Assembly (NCBI RefSeq): GCF_001305595.1
Contig: NZ_CP012401.1
Location: 496,001-560,000, forward strand
Direction of reading: 5' to 3'
DNA from: Azospirillum thiophilum
Lineage (GTDB): Bacteria; Pseudomonadota; Alphaproteobacteria; Azospirillales; Azospirillaceae
DNA: 64,000 bases
Shown: positions 10,989 through 22,432 of the stretch, piece by piece
Position numbering within the stretch: the stretch's first letter is position 1
Layout: the number at the start of each line of letters is the position of its first letter
Notes under the pieces: generated by a model
The model's input: only the letters and a program-made list of their open reading frames with translations
What the model was told of the DNA's origin: nothing
Database searches by the model: none
Position numbers and translations under genes: made by a program

Positions 10989-13610
10989 ATGAGCAAGCCC
11001 GCCCTCCCCGCCCTGCCGCCCCTGCCGCTCCTGCCGATCGATCCCGTCCTGCCCGCCCTCCTGGAGGCGCTGGCCGCGCGCGGCACCGCCGTACTCCAGG
11101 CTCCGCCCGGCGCCGGCAAGACGACGCGGGTGCCGCTGGCCCTGCTGGGTGCCGACTGGCTGAAGGGCCGCAAGATCCTGGTGCTGGAGCCGCGGCGCCT
11201 CGCCGCCCGCGCCGCCGCCCGCCGGATGGCGGCGATGCTGGGCGAGAGCGTCGGCGAGACGGTGGGCTACCGCGTGCGGCTCGACACCAAGGTCGGCCCG
11301 CGGACGCGGATCGAGGTGGTGACCGACGGCCTGTTCCTGCGCCAGCTCCAGGAGGATGCCGAGCTTCCCGCCGTCGGCGCGGTGCTGTTCGACGAGTTCC
11401 ACGAGCGCGGCATCGACAGCGACCTTGCCCTTGCCCTGGTGCAGGAGGCGCGCGGGGCGCTGCGCGACGATTTGCGGCTGGTGGTGATGTCGGCGACGCT
11501 GGACGCCGCCCCGGTCGCCGCCCTTCTCGCCGACGCCGACGGCCCCGCCGCGATGGTGACGAGCGAGGGCCGCGCCCATCCGGTCGAGACCCGCCATCTC
11601 GACGCCCCGCCCCCGACCGGCCGGCCGGGCGGCGCCCGCATCGAGGATGCGGTGGCCGCCGCCGTCCGCCGCGCCCTGCGCGAGGAGCCGGGCAACGCCC
11701 TGGTCTTCCTGCCCGGCGTCGGCGAGATCCGCCGCGTCCAGTCTCTTCTCGAACAGTCCGACCTCGGACCCACCGTCACCATCGCGCCGCTCTATGGCGA
11801 CCTGTCGGCCGACGCGCAGGACCGCGCCATCGGCCCGACTCCGCCCGGCCTGCGCAAGATCGTGCTGGCGACCTCGATCGCCGAGACCAGCCTGACCATC
11901 GAGGGCATCCGCATCGTGGTGGACAGCGGCCTGATGCGGGTACCGCGCTTCGACCCGCGCGGCGGCATGACCCGGCTGGCGACGGTGAAGGTCAGCCAGG
12001 CCTCGGCCGAGCAGCGCCGCGGCCGTGCCGGCCGCCTGGAGCCGGGCGTCTGTTACCGGCTGTGGCCGGAGGCGACGCACAAGGCGCTCGCCCCCTTCAC
12101 CACCCCGGAGATCCAGGACGCCGACCTCGCCCCGCTGGCGCTGGAGCTGGCGATGTGGGGGGTGTCCGACCCGGCGGCGCTGGCCTGGCTCGACCCGCCG
12201 CCGCCTGCGGCGCTGGCCCAGGCGCGCGAGCTGCTGACCGGGCTGGGGGCGCTCGACCGCAAGGTCGATCATAAGGACGACCGATCGGGAGCCATCACCG
12301 TGCATGGCCGCCGCATGGCCGGCTTCGGCGTGCATCCGCGGCTGGCGCATATGATGCTGGCCGGCAAGGCGATGGGCCAGGGCGCGCTCGCCTGTCTGGT
12401 CGCCGCCTTGCTGGGCGAGCGCGACATCGTGCGTGCCCAGCCCGGTTTCCGCGATGCCGATTTGCGGCTGCGCGTCGATCTGCTGCGCGGCGAGGAGCGC
12501 GGCGGCCAGGGCGCGGCGCGCGGCCTTGCCGTCGACCGCGGCGGGGCGCAGCAGGCGGTGAAGCAGGCGCGGCAGTGGCGGCGCCAGCTCGGCGTCCGCG
12601 ATGACGACGCGATGGACTCGAACGCCGTCGGCATCCTGCTGGCGCTGGCCTATCCCGACCGCATCGGCCAGCGGCGGCCCGGCGGCCAGCCCGGCGGGGT
12701 GGCGGCGCAGTATCGGCTGTCGGGCGGGCGCGGCGCCTATTTCCAGGATGCCGAGCCGCTGTCGGCCGAGGAGTGGCTCGCCATCGCCGACCTCGACGGC
12801 GCCGCCCGCGAGTCGCGCATCTTCCTGGCCGCCCCGGTGACGCTGGCCGACCTGGAGGAGAGCTTCGCCGCCGACATCCGCACGGAAACCGTCGTCGCCT
12901 GGGACGCGCGCGAGCAGGCGGTCCTGGCGCGGCGGCGGCGGATGCTGTTCGCGCTGATCCTGAAGGACGAGAAGCTGGCCAAGCCGCCGGCCGACGCGAT
13001 GACCGCCGCGCTGATCGAGGGCATCCGCGCCCTGGGTCCGACCTGCCTGCCCTGGACCGACGAGCTGCGCAAATGGCGCACCCGCGTGATGTTCCTGCGC
13101 GCGCGGGAGGGCGACGCCCACGACTGGCCCGACCTGTCCGACACGGCCCTGATGGGCGGTCTGGAGGAGTGGCTGGCCCCCTTCCTCGACGGCGTGTCGC
13201 GCCGCGCCCATCTGGAGCGCATCGACCTGTCGAGCGCTTTGCGCGCGTTGCTGCCCTGGGAGTTGCGGACCCGGCTGGACGCCGAGGCCCCGACCCATGT
13301 CGAGGTGCCGAGCGGCTCGCGCATCCCCATCGACTATGATGGCGAGGAGCCGGTGCTGGCGGTTCGGTTGCAGGAGATGTTCGGCTTGGCCGAGACTCCG
13401 CGGATTGCCGGCGGCCGGGTTCCGCTGCTGCTGCACCTGCTGTCCCCCGCCCGCCGCCCGGTGCAGGTGACGCGCGATCTGGCGAGCTTCTGGGCGAATG
13501 CCTACAAGGCGGTGAAGGCGGATTTGAAGGGCCAGTACCCGAAACACTACTGGCCCGACAACCCGCTGGAGGCCGAACCGACCGCCAGGGCGAAGCCGCG
13601 GGGGCGGTAA
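10989..13610 (+). CDS. hrpB: ATP-dependent helicase HrpB
   Basis: An 873-residue DEAH-box helicase of the HrpB family. The ATG at 10989 (MSKPALPALPPLPLLPIDPV) fits the family; the open frame before it does not. Visible motifs are Walker A PPGAGKTTRVPL, motif II DEFHERGID, motif III SATLD, and motif VI region RRGRAGRLEPG. The HrpB C-terminal domain follows, ending with LPWELRTRLDAEAP and a basic tail. Bacterial HrpB is a non-essential RNA helicase whose target is poorly defined. It is a single gene, not in a clear operon. Confidence 0.95.
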   Translation: MSKPALPALPPLPLLPIDPVLPALLEALAARGTAVLQAPPGAGKTTRVPLALLGADWLKGRKILVLEPRRLAARAAARRMAAMLGESVGETVGYRVRLDTKVGPRTRIEVVTDGLFLRQLQEDAELPAVGAVLFDEFHERGIDSDLALALVQEARGALRDDLRLVVMSATLDAAPVAALLADADGPAAMVTSEGRAHPVETRHLDAPPPTGRPGGARIEDAVAAAVRRALREEPGNALVFLPGVGEIRRVQSLLEQSDLGPTVTIAPLYGDLSADAQDRAIGPTPPGLRKIVLATSIAETSLTIEGIRIVVDSGLMRVPRFDPRGGMTRLATVKVSQASAEQRRGRAGRLEPGVCYRLWPEATHKALAPFTTPEIQDADLAPLALELAMWGVSDPAALAWLDPPPPAALAQARELLTGLGALDRKVDHKDDRSGAITVHGRRMAGFGVHPRLAHMMLAGKAMGQGALACLVAALLGERDIVRAQPGFRDADLRLRVDLLRGEERGGQGAARGLAVDRGGAQQAVKQARQWRRQLGVRDDDAMDSNAVGILLALAYPDRIGQRRPGGQPGGVAAQYRLSGGRGAYFQDAEPLSAEEWLAIADLDGAARESRIFLAAPVTLADLEESFAADIRTETVVAWDAREQAVLARRRRMLFALILKDEKLAKPPADAMTAALIEGIRALGPTCLPWTDELRKWRTRVMFLRAREGDAHDWPDLSDTALMGGLEEWLAPFLDGVSRRAHLERIDLSSALRALLPWELRTRLDAEAPTHVEVPSGSRIPIDYDGEEPVLAVRLQEMFGLAETPRIAGGRVPLLLHLLSPARRPVQVTRDLASFWANAYKAVKADLKGQYPKHYWPDNPLEAEPTARAKPRGR

Positions 13611-14125
13611 CGGCCCGCCCCCGCCTCCGCCCCTCCGCAAACTTTCCCTCTCCCCCCTGGGGAGAGGGTCAGGGTGAGGGGGCAGCAAAGGCGCCAGCCT
13701 TTGCCAGGGGATCGCGAAGGGGCAGCATGCCCCTTGGCGGCGCGCGGCAGCGCGCCCGACCATCCACGAAGGCGAGGAGTAAGTGGAGAGGGGGGTGACG
13801 GAGCTTGTCAGATATGAACCAATTGCTTACATCAACCTGGGAATCAGGGATTGTGGTTCCAGGCAGTCAGCAATAGAATATGCACTAGAAACTAGTGCCT
13901 CATTTCGTTTGTTTTCTCGAAGGAAGATCATCGTGATAGCCAGAAATTTCCGTAAATGGTATCGATAAAAATAGAAATACTTACTGAGTTAGAGTGAGAT
14001 ATCGCTGTTTCCTTGAAGAACCTCGTTTGGTGCGACTCGATTCGCGATAAAGATTGGCGATCATGTAAAGTTCGTTTCGGCCTCAAGCGCAGAATTTGAA
14101 CCACTCTTTAACAAAGGAACGCATT
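13611..14125. other. intergenic region with palindromic repeat at the edge of the AT-rich island
   Basis: The 515-base gap between hrpB and the dGTPase gene. Its first part carries a CTCTCCCC...GGGGAGAG palindrome followed by GTCAGGGTGAGGGGG at about 13646-13682, a pattern common as a dispersed intergenic repeat in GC-rich proteobacteria. From about 13780 the composition turns AT-rich. A GTG-initiated 61-codon frame at 13783 lacks support, and I see no other gene. Confidence 0.5.
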
Positions 14126-15568
14126 ATGGCGGTGAATTTTTGGAGCGAAACTCGACGCCCGAGGGCAAAAAGTTCAGGCAGCGAAGCTCCTACAAACGAC
14201 CATGACCCGAATGGCGTTCGCTCTTTATTTCAACAAGATTATGATAGGCTTCTGTTTTCTACGCCAGTACGCCGTCTAGCGGACAAAACACAAGTTTGGC
14301 CGATGGATGAGAACGACGGAGTTCGCACTCGCCTAACGCATTCCCATGAGGTTGCGAATCTGGCGCGGTCAATTGGAACGCGTGCTTATCGGCGAGCAGA
14401 TGAAGCATTCAGTGGAGCAAGCCTAAGCGATACAATTCAACCGATGCTTTCAGCTATTGGACTCGCTCATGACCTTGGCAACCCGCCTTTTGGGCATCAG
14501 GGCGAAACCGCAATAGGCAACTGGTTTAAAGCAAGAAAAGGTTGGATATTTACTAAATCCTACGACAAAAGCAAAAATTTGCCTACTCAAATTCCGGAGA
14601 GCATATGGCCGGAATTTACTAAATTCGACGGCAATCCACAGAGCCTTCGTCTTCTGGCAAAGCTCCAAACGCATCACGCGCGTTTGGGGCTAGATCTGAC
14701 GGCTGCAACACTTGCAGCTACTTTGAAGTACCCTGTTCATGTTACAGGAGTAGACAAGGAAAAGTCTCATATAAAAAAATATGGGTATTTCGAGTCAGAG
14801 AAAGAGATCGTTGGATGGATTCGTAAAGAGACTGGCCTTGACGAAAAGCAGCGCCATCCACTCACATGGATAATGGAGGCATGCGATGACATCGCATACT
14901 CCGTACTTGACGTTGACGATCTTCTAAAGAAGGGGCTTCTCTCACCAGACGACGTAATTATTTCGCTCCAGCATAATAGGAAAATCGCAAATAGAGACGT
15001 TATAAAGAAAATCGACGAAAAGTTTAAGGAGGTAAATGACAGCAACAGATGTATTGAAATCCGTCACGACATCAAAATACAATTTCTGCGAGCATACGTG
15101 ATTGAATCGCTTATCAATGATGCGAGCGATGCATTCGTGGAGAACGTAGACCAGATTATGAATCTTAGTCACGAGTCTCCTCTGATGGATAACAACCCTG
15201 TATGCGATGCATTAAAAGATATAGCCAAGCAATATGGCCTGCGACATCCGTCAGTGCTCCGCACGGAAGCTGTAGGCGCCGTAGCAATCGATGGGATTAT
15301 GTCATCACTGTGGGAAGCTATCTCTGAGCGAGAAGCAGATGATTTAAAATCGATACGCAACTCTGCCCGTTCGCGGTACATCTTCTCTTTGATTAGCCCG
15401 AACTATCTAGAAGAAGCCGAAGAAGCTAAGTCTTTAAGTGGAATAGCAGGTAATCTACGCTATCGTGAACTACGCCTTCTCACTGACATGGTGTCAGGAA
15501 TGACTGACACATATGCTACGAAGCTCTGGCAGGATATCAGTACGGTGCCGCATGTCCGTTGCCCCTAA
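14126..15568 (+). CDS. dGTP triphosphohydrolase-like HD protein (AT-rich island)
   Basis: A 480-residue protein resembling bacterial dGTPases, which hydrolyse dGTP to deoxyguanosine and triphosphate. The ATG at 14126 has an AAAGGA site 8 bases upstream. HD-domain metal ligands are visible: His74 in THSHEVANLA, His115-Asp116 in GLAHDLGNPPFGHQGE, and Asp254 in EACDDIAYS. The GC content is far below its neighbours, indicating recent acquisition. Its 3' end overlaps the next gene by 17 bases, so the two are probably translationally coupled. Some dGTPases act in phage defence by depleting dGTP; that role here is an inference from the setting. Confidence 0.88.
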   Translation: MAVNFWSETRRPRAKSSGSEAPTNDHDPNGVRSLFQQDYDRLLFSTPVRRLADKTQVWPMDENDGVRTRLTHSHEVANLARSIGTRAYRRADEAFSGASLSDTIQPMLSAIGLAHDLGNPPFGHQGETAIGNWFKARKGWIFTKSYDKSKNLPTQIPESIWPEFTKFDGNPQSLRLLAKLQTHHARLGLDLTAATLAATLKYPVHVTGVDKEKSHIKKYGYFESEKEIVGWIRKETGLDEKQRHPLTWIMEACDDIAYSVLDVDDLLKKGLLSPDDVIISLQHNRKIANRDVIKKIDEKFKEVNDSNRCIEIRHDIKIQFLRAYVIESLINDASDAFVENVDQIMNLSHESPLMDNNPVCDALKDIAKQYGLRHPSVLRTEAVGAVAIDGIMSSLWEAISEREADDLKSIRNSARSRYIFSLISPNYLEEAEEAKSLSGIAGNLRYRELRLLTDMVSGMTDTYATKLWQDISTVPHVRCP

Positions 15569-16313
15569 TCTTTCTTCGCTCAAACAGCGATTAGATCGCT
15601 ATTTTTGGAAGAACCATCTCCCTGAAATGAAGGTTTTGCATGAATATCTCGACAAATACTTCATGGAATTTGATCGAGTTGCAGTGATGGGAGGACTCGT
15701 CCGAGATTTCGCGCATAGAGGCCGCGCAGGCTTTAGGTCCGATGTTGATCTAGTTATCGATGCACCCGCAGAAGCAGTCGCACAATTGGCTAGTTCTCTA
15801 AACGCCATACCTAATCGGTTTGGTGGTTATGGTTTTCGTGGAGGGCCTTGGCAAATCGATTTTTGGGCTTTGGAAACCACATGGGCAGCGCGATATGCCG
15901 GTATATCAGTAAAAACTTTGGACGATGTGATTCGTTGCACCTTTTTTGACTGGGATGCAGCCGCATATGATTTGCATTCCAGAAAGCTGATCTGTGGTGA
16001 TGATTATCTGGAGCGGATTAGAAATGGTGCTCTCGACATCAATCTTCGTCTTACCCCTTCACTTGAGGGCAACCTCTTGCGATCAATAAGGCGCATCATG
16101 CTGTGGCGCCTTGGCATAGGGCCAACATTGCGTTCTTTCATCGAAGAAGCTTTGAGTGATCAAACATTTCAGCACATCAAAGAAAAAGAAAAAGCCACTT
16201 ATCCGCTGCCTGTCACTGAATGTTGGAGAAACGCTAAAGATGCTCGCCATGCAATACTTGAGATGAGTCAGCAAAAAATTGCTCCACACCAACTTAGATT
16301 CAGAGGAATATAA
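15552..16313 (+). CDS. Pol-beta-fold nucleotidyltransferase, CCA/poly(A)-polymerase-like head domain
   Basis: A 253-residue protein, counting from the ATG at 15552 inside the 3' end of the dGTPase gene. It has the nucleotidyltransferase signature GGLVRD at residues 47-52, the metal-binding pair Asp64-x-Asp66 in SDVDLVID, and a third carboxylate Asp103 in QIDFW, so the catalytic triad looks complete. This pattern is closest to the head domain of tRNA nucleotidyltransferase/poly(A) polymerase, but the protein is much shorter and lacks the HD and RNA-binding tail of full enzymes. It shares the AT-rich composition and operon of the dGTPase. The substrate is unknown. Confidence 0.8.
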   Translation: MSVAPNLSSLKQRLDRYFWKNHLPEMKVLHEYLDKYFMEFDRVAVMGGLVRDFAHRGRAGFRSDVDLVIDAPAEAVAQLASSLNAIPNRFGGYGFRGGPWQIDFWALETTWAARYAGISVKTLDDVIRCTFFDWDAAAYDLHSRKLICGDDYLERIRNGALDINLRLTPSLEGNLLRSIRRIMLWRLGIGPTLRSFIEEALSDQTFQHIKEKEKATYPLPVTECWRNAKDARHAILEMSQQKIAPHQLRFRGI

Positions 16314-16353
16314 GGTATTTTCATAAACTATACTTCAACTAACTAGGTGCCCC

Positions 16354-16527
16354 ATGGCCGAGCCTGCGACCGCATTCGAACTGACCGATCACGATGCGCT
16401 GACACGCGCCGTTGCCGAAGCGCGATCCCAAGTAGCGGCCGGTCAAACCATCCCCCTGCGTGACGTTGCCGACTGGCTTGACAGCTGGGGAACCCCCGAC
16501 GAACGCCCGGCCCCGTCGCCGCGGTAG
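16354..16527 (+). CDS. orphan antitoxin-like small protein
   Basis: A 57-residue ORF (MAEPATAFELTDHDALTRAV to APSPR). The segment AVAEARSQVAAGQTIPLRDVADWLDSWGTPDE resembles the C-terminal half of small antitoxins of the ParD/RHH-associated type, in which the antitoxin gene is followed by a RelE/ParE-like toxin gene. No toxin gene follows; the next gene is ppdK on the other strand. Composition returns to high GC here. It is likely the remnant of a toxin-antitoxin module or a solitary regulator. The call is from sequence resemblance only. Confidence 0.5.
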   Translation: MAEPATAFELTDHDALTRAVAEARSQVAAGQTIPLRDVADWLDSWGTPDERPAPSPR

Positions 16528-16899
16528 CCCACACATCGGCCACGCCTTTTCCACGCCTCCCTTATCGCCGACCGCCATCCATGATAGGACTATAAGCCTC
16601 AATCGCCCAAGGAGTGTCCTGCATGCCGTGCCAATGGCGCCACGCCCCCTTGCGCCCATCCTCCCGCGCACCGGCCCCGCCGGATGGAACAGTGAACAGC
16701 CGCCGGAAAACCGTTCCAAACCGTTTCAAACGTTCCATCCGACCGCCGCAGGCCGGGGCGGGCGCTCCGGATGGAACAGTGAACAGCCCGCCGAATCCTG
16801 TTCCACGATGTTCCACCCGCCCAACTCCGCCCCCAAAACGAAACGGCCCCCGTCCCTTGCGGGAAGAGGGCCGACGTCGTTTCAGCTACCCGAAGCGGC
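16528..16899. repeat. intergenic region with duplicated 20-bp segment
   Basis: The 372-base gap before the ppdK stop. The 20-mer CGGATGGAACAGTGAACAGC occurs at 16681-16700 and again at 16768-16787, 87 bases apart, and each copy is followed by related CGCCG sequence. Several GTTCCA/GTTTCA words lie around them. ORFs across this stretch lack support. The repeat has no obvious function. Confidence 0.5.
16835..16872 (-). terminator. probable ppdK terminator
   Basis: An imperfect stem (10 of 12 pairs) GGCCCCCGTCCC / GGGAAGAGGGCC with a TTGC loop, 28 bases beyond the ppdK stop. On the minus strand it is followed by a T-rich stretch (GTTTCGTTTT). Confidence 0.5.
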
Positions 16900-19593
<2,694 letters not shown>

Positions 19594-19915
19594 CGCGGAT
19601 TTCCTCTCGCCCCATGGTCGTCCGGCATGCGGGTGCTCCCCTTGTGCTCCATCGACCGTCCGCCGGGCGGGTGTTTTCCGCTCAGCGAAACGCCGTGGTC
19701 AGTTTGCTTGACCGCACATGCCGCTGAATGGACCTTCTATCGCCCCGAACGTTGGGATACAAGACGGTCGCGTGGTCTAGATCGGGATGACCTGCGCTTG
19801 GCCGGCAAAGGAGCATTGCGGCTATATCGGATTGGCCGGTTTCGCATTGCCCGGGCAAACCGCATAAGCACCGGGCCGGATGGCGACATACGGCCGAAGT
19901 ACCCCGGCGGATGTT
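19594..19915. other. intergenic region, nothing recognised
   Basis: This 322-base gap lies between the ppdK start and the stop of the diguanylate cyclase/phosphodiesterase gene, both on the minus strand. It presumably carries the ppdK promoter; I cannot assign specific elements. Confidence 0.3.
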
Positions 19916-22171
19916 TCAGATACCGGCCAGGGCCTCGTCCGGACACTCCACCCACTGGCTGCCCGCGCCGGCCAGCCAGTCGGCCAGCGCCGCCGCCGGC
20001 ATCGGCCGGGCGAACAAGTATCCCTGGCCGATGGCACAGCCCTCCGCCTCCAGCATGCGCTGCTGGGCCTCGCGCTCCACCCCTTCCGCCACCACCGTCA
20101 ACCCCAGCGCCTCGCCGATCTGGATGATGGCGCGGACCAGCGGCCGGTTGGCGGCGTCGATGTCCAGTTCCTTGACGAAGCTGCGGTCGATCTTCAGCTC
20201 ACCGACGGGAAAGCGCTTGAGATAGCTGAGGCTGGAATAGCCGGTGCCGAAATCGTCGATCGACAGCGTCACCCCCTGCGCATGCAGGGCATCGAGCGCG
20301 TCATGGACGCCGATCTCCTCGGTCATCATCAGCCGCTCGGTGATCTCCAGCGTCAGGTCTTGGGCGGGGATGCCGTTGGCGGCCAGGATGCCGGCAACCT
20401 GGTCGGGCAGGTCGCCGCGGGCGAAGCGGACGGCCGAGATGTTGACCGCCAGCCCCGGCACCGGCAGGCCGGCGGCCCGCCAGCGGCCAAGCTGCGCCAC
20501 CGCGCTCTCCAGCACCCACGAATCGAGCCGGTCGATCAGGCCGCACTCCTCGGCCAGCGGCACGAACTCCATCGGCGACACCGCACCCCAACGCGGGTGG
20601 GTCCAGCGGATCAGCGCCTCCACCCGGTGCAGGCGGTGCGGCTTCAGCCGGACCTGCGGCTGGTAATGCAGCTCGAACGGCGAGATGCCGTCCGTGATCC
20701 CGGCCTCCTGGCGGTCCAGCGCCTCGCGCAGCGCCGCCTCCATCTCCAGCCGGCGCACCGCCTGCTCGTTCATGTCGCGGCGGAAGAAGTGGCAGCGGTT
20801 GCGGCCGGCCTGCTTGGCCCGGTACATCGCCGCATCGGCCTGCCGCAGCAGCGTGTCGAAATCCATCCCGTCGTCGGGATGCACGGCGATGCCGATGCTC
20901 GCGGTCGGCGTCAGCGTCAGCTCGGCCACGGTCAGCGGCACCGCCAGCGTCGCCAGCACCCGCTCGGCCAGCAACGCGGCATGCGCGGCATCGCAGCCCG
21001 GCAGCAGGGCCACGAACTCGTCGCCGCCCAGCCGGGCCAGCGTGTCGCCCTCGATGAACACGCTCCGCAGGCGGCCGGCCACCTCCAGCAGCAGCTCGTC
21101 GCCAACCGCATGGCCCAGCGAGTCGTTGACGGTCTTGAAGCGGTCGATGTCCAGGAACATCAGCGTCACCGGCTGGCGCGTGCGCCCGGCCAGCGCCAGC
21201 GCCGCGGTGGCGCGGTCGGCCAGAAGCTGGCGGTTGGGCAGCCCGGTCAGCATGTCGAAATATGCGAGCCGGTTGATCTCCGCCCGCGCCCGGTCATGCT
21301 CGATGGCGAGCACGCAGAGATGGACGCAGGCATCGACAAGCCGCCGGTGGAACGGGGCGACAGCGGCGCGCGACTCGCGGTAATAGAAGGCGAAGCTGCC
21401 CAGCACGCGGGCGTCGCGGCCCTTGATCGGGTTGGACCAGCAGGCTGCCAGCCCCTGCGCCAGCGCGAGTTGCCGGCGCTTGGCCCAGCGCGGATCGCTG
21501 GCGATGTCGGTGGACATCACCGCCTCGCCCGCGCTCATCGCACTGCCACAGCAGCCGACGTTCGGCTCGATGGGCAGCCCATCGATGGCGTCGGCGTAGG
21601 CGGAGGGCAGCGACGGCGCCGCGGCCACGCGCATACGACCATCGTCGTCGCGCAGCATCACCGAACAGGTCACCTCCGGCGCGCAGGCTTCCACCTGCCG
21701 GCACAGGAAGTCCAGCACCAGCCGCAGCGACCGGCCGCCGGCCACCAGTTCCAGCACATTCTGCTGCAGACGGGCGACCGCCTCGGCCCGCTCGCGCTCG
21801 TCGAAGCCGCGCATCTCGCACAGCAGCAGCGTCTCGTCACCGTCGGTCAGCAATTGCCAGTGCAGGTCGACCGGAACGGGGTCGCAGCGCGGGACGCACA
21901 GCGCGCCGTTGCCGGGTGGCGCACAATCTCCCCGCATCCCGTCCCACACCGCCTGCCAGTCGCATCCGCCCAGATCGAGCAGCGCCGGCAGGGAGCGCCC
22001 GATCAGCGTGTCGAGCGGGCGGCCGGCCAGCCGGGAAAATCCGGGATTGGCGCCGACGATCATCCCGTCGGCCGAGACCCAGACCAGTGCCGCGCTCCAT
22101 TGCGCGGCGGTCACCCGCAGCAGGCGGTCGGAGGGAAGACGGTCGTCCAGCGCGGCCTCGGCCGATTCCAT
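19916..22171 (-). CDS. PAS-GAF-GGDEF-EAL cyclic-di-GMP signalling protein
   Basis: A 751-residue cytoplasmic protein. The ATG at 22171 is preferred because it has GGGGAGA nine bases upstream; another ATG lies 27 bases earlier. Order: PAS-like N-terminus (VWVSADGMIVGANPGFSRLAG), GAF-like region (about 140-300), GGDEF domain with intact RLGGDEF and DIDRFKTVNDSLGH, then an EAL domain with RVEALIRW, EITERL, IDDFGTGYSSLSYLK and VVAEGVE intact. Both catalytic halves look active by motif, so net synthesis or breakdown of c-di-GMP cannot be called from sequence. No transmembrane segment is visible, so it should sense a cytoplasmic signal. Confidence 0.93.
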   Translation of the reverse strand: MESAEAALDDRLPSDRLLRVTAAQWSAALVWVSADGMIVGANPGFSRLAGRPLDTLIGRSLPALLDLGGCDWQAVWDGMRGDCAPPGNGALCVPRCDPVPVDLHWQLLTDGDETLLLCEMRGFDERERAEAVARLQQNVLELVAGGRSLRLVLDFLCRQVEACAPEVTCSVMLRDDDGRMRVAAAPSLPSAYADAIDGLPIEPNVGCCGSAMSAGEAVMSTDIASDPRWAKRRQLALAQGLAACWSNPIKGRDARVLGSFAFYYRESRAAVAPFHRRLVDACVHLCVLAIEHDRARAEINRLAYFDMLTGLPNRQLLADRATAALALAGRTRQPVTLMFLDIDRFKTVNDSLGHAVGDELLLEVAGRLRSVFIEGDTLARLGGDEFVALLPGCDAAHAALLAERVLATLAVPLTVAELTLTPTASIGIAVHPDDGMDFDTLLRQADAAMYRAKQAGRNRCHFFRRDMNEQAVRRLEMEAALREALDRQEAGITDGISPFELHYQPQVRLKPHRLHRVEALIRWTHPRWGAVSPMEFVPLAEECGLIDRLDSWVLESAVAQLGRWRAAGLPVPGLAVNISAVRFARGDLPDQVAGILAANGIPAQDLTLEITERLMMTEEIGVHDALDALHAQGVTLSIDDFGTGYSSLSYLKRFPVGELKIDRSFVKELDIDAANRPLVRAIIQIGEALGLTVVAEGVEREAQQRMLEAEGCAIGQGYLFARPMPAAALADWLAGAGSQWVECPDEALAGI

Positions 22172-22351
22172 GAACCCTGATCTCCCCACACCGGACATCC
22201 TTCGGGAAGCGCCGCGGCGGCGTCCCAGGGGAATCAGCTAACACGGATACACGCGGCGCGGTCAAGGCTCGTCATGGCGGCGACGACGTTATTGCAACCG
22301 CATAAGACGGCTTCCGAACCGCGGCCGGACCGGCAAGACAAACATAAGGAA

Positions 22352-22383
22352 AAGGGAGGGAGCGGTCTCCCGCTCCCTCCCCT
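22352..22383 (-). terminator. nrdJ terminator
   Basis: Stem GGGAGGGAGCGG / CCGCTCCCTCCC, about 50 bases past the nrdJ stop, followed on the minus strand by TTTTCCTTATG. Confidence 0.75.
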
Positions 22384-22432
22384 CTCGTCTTCGATCTCCT
22401 TGCGGCGGCCGGATGGCACGCCGGTCGGGACC

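Noticed and set aside
10947..13763. 938-codon ORF antisense to hrpB
   Set aside because: A shadow of high-GC third positions. The plus strand carries all helicase motifs in order, while the minus frame is low-complexity with no domain.
13783..13968. 61-codon GTG-started ORF at the island edge
   Set aside because: No ribosome site, no family resemblance, and it lies in AT-rich sequence where short frames are weakly informative.
19594..19915. Possible small genes between ppdK and the GGDEF-EAL gene
   Set aside because: Open frames here are continuations of shadow ORFs without starts or ribosome sites.
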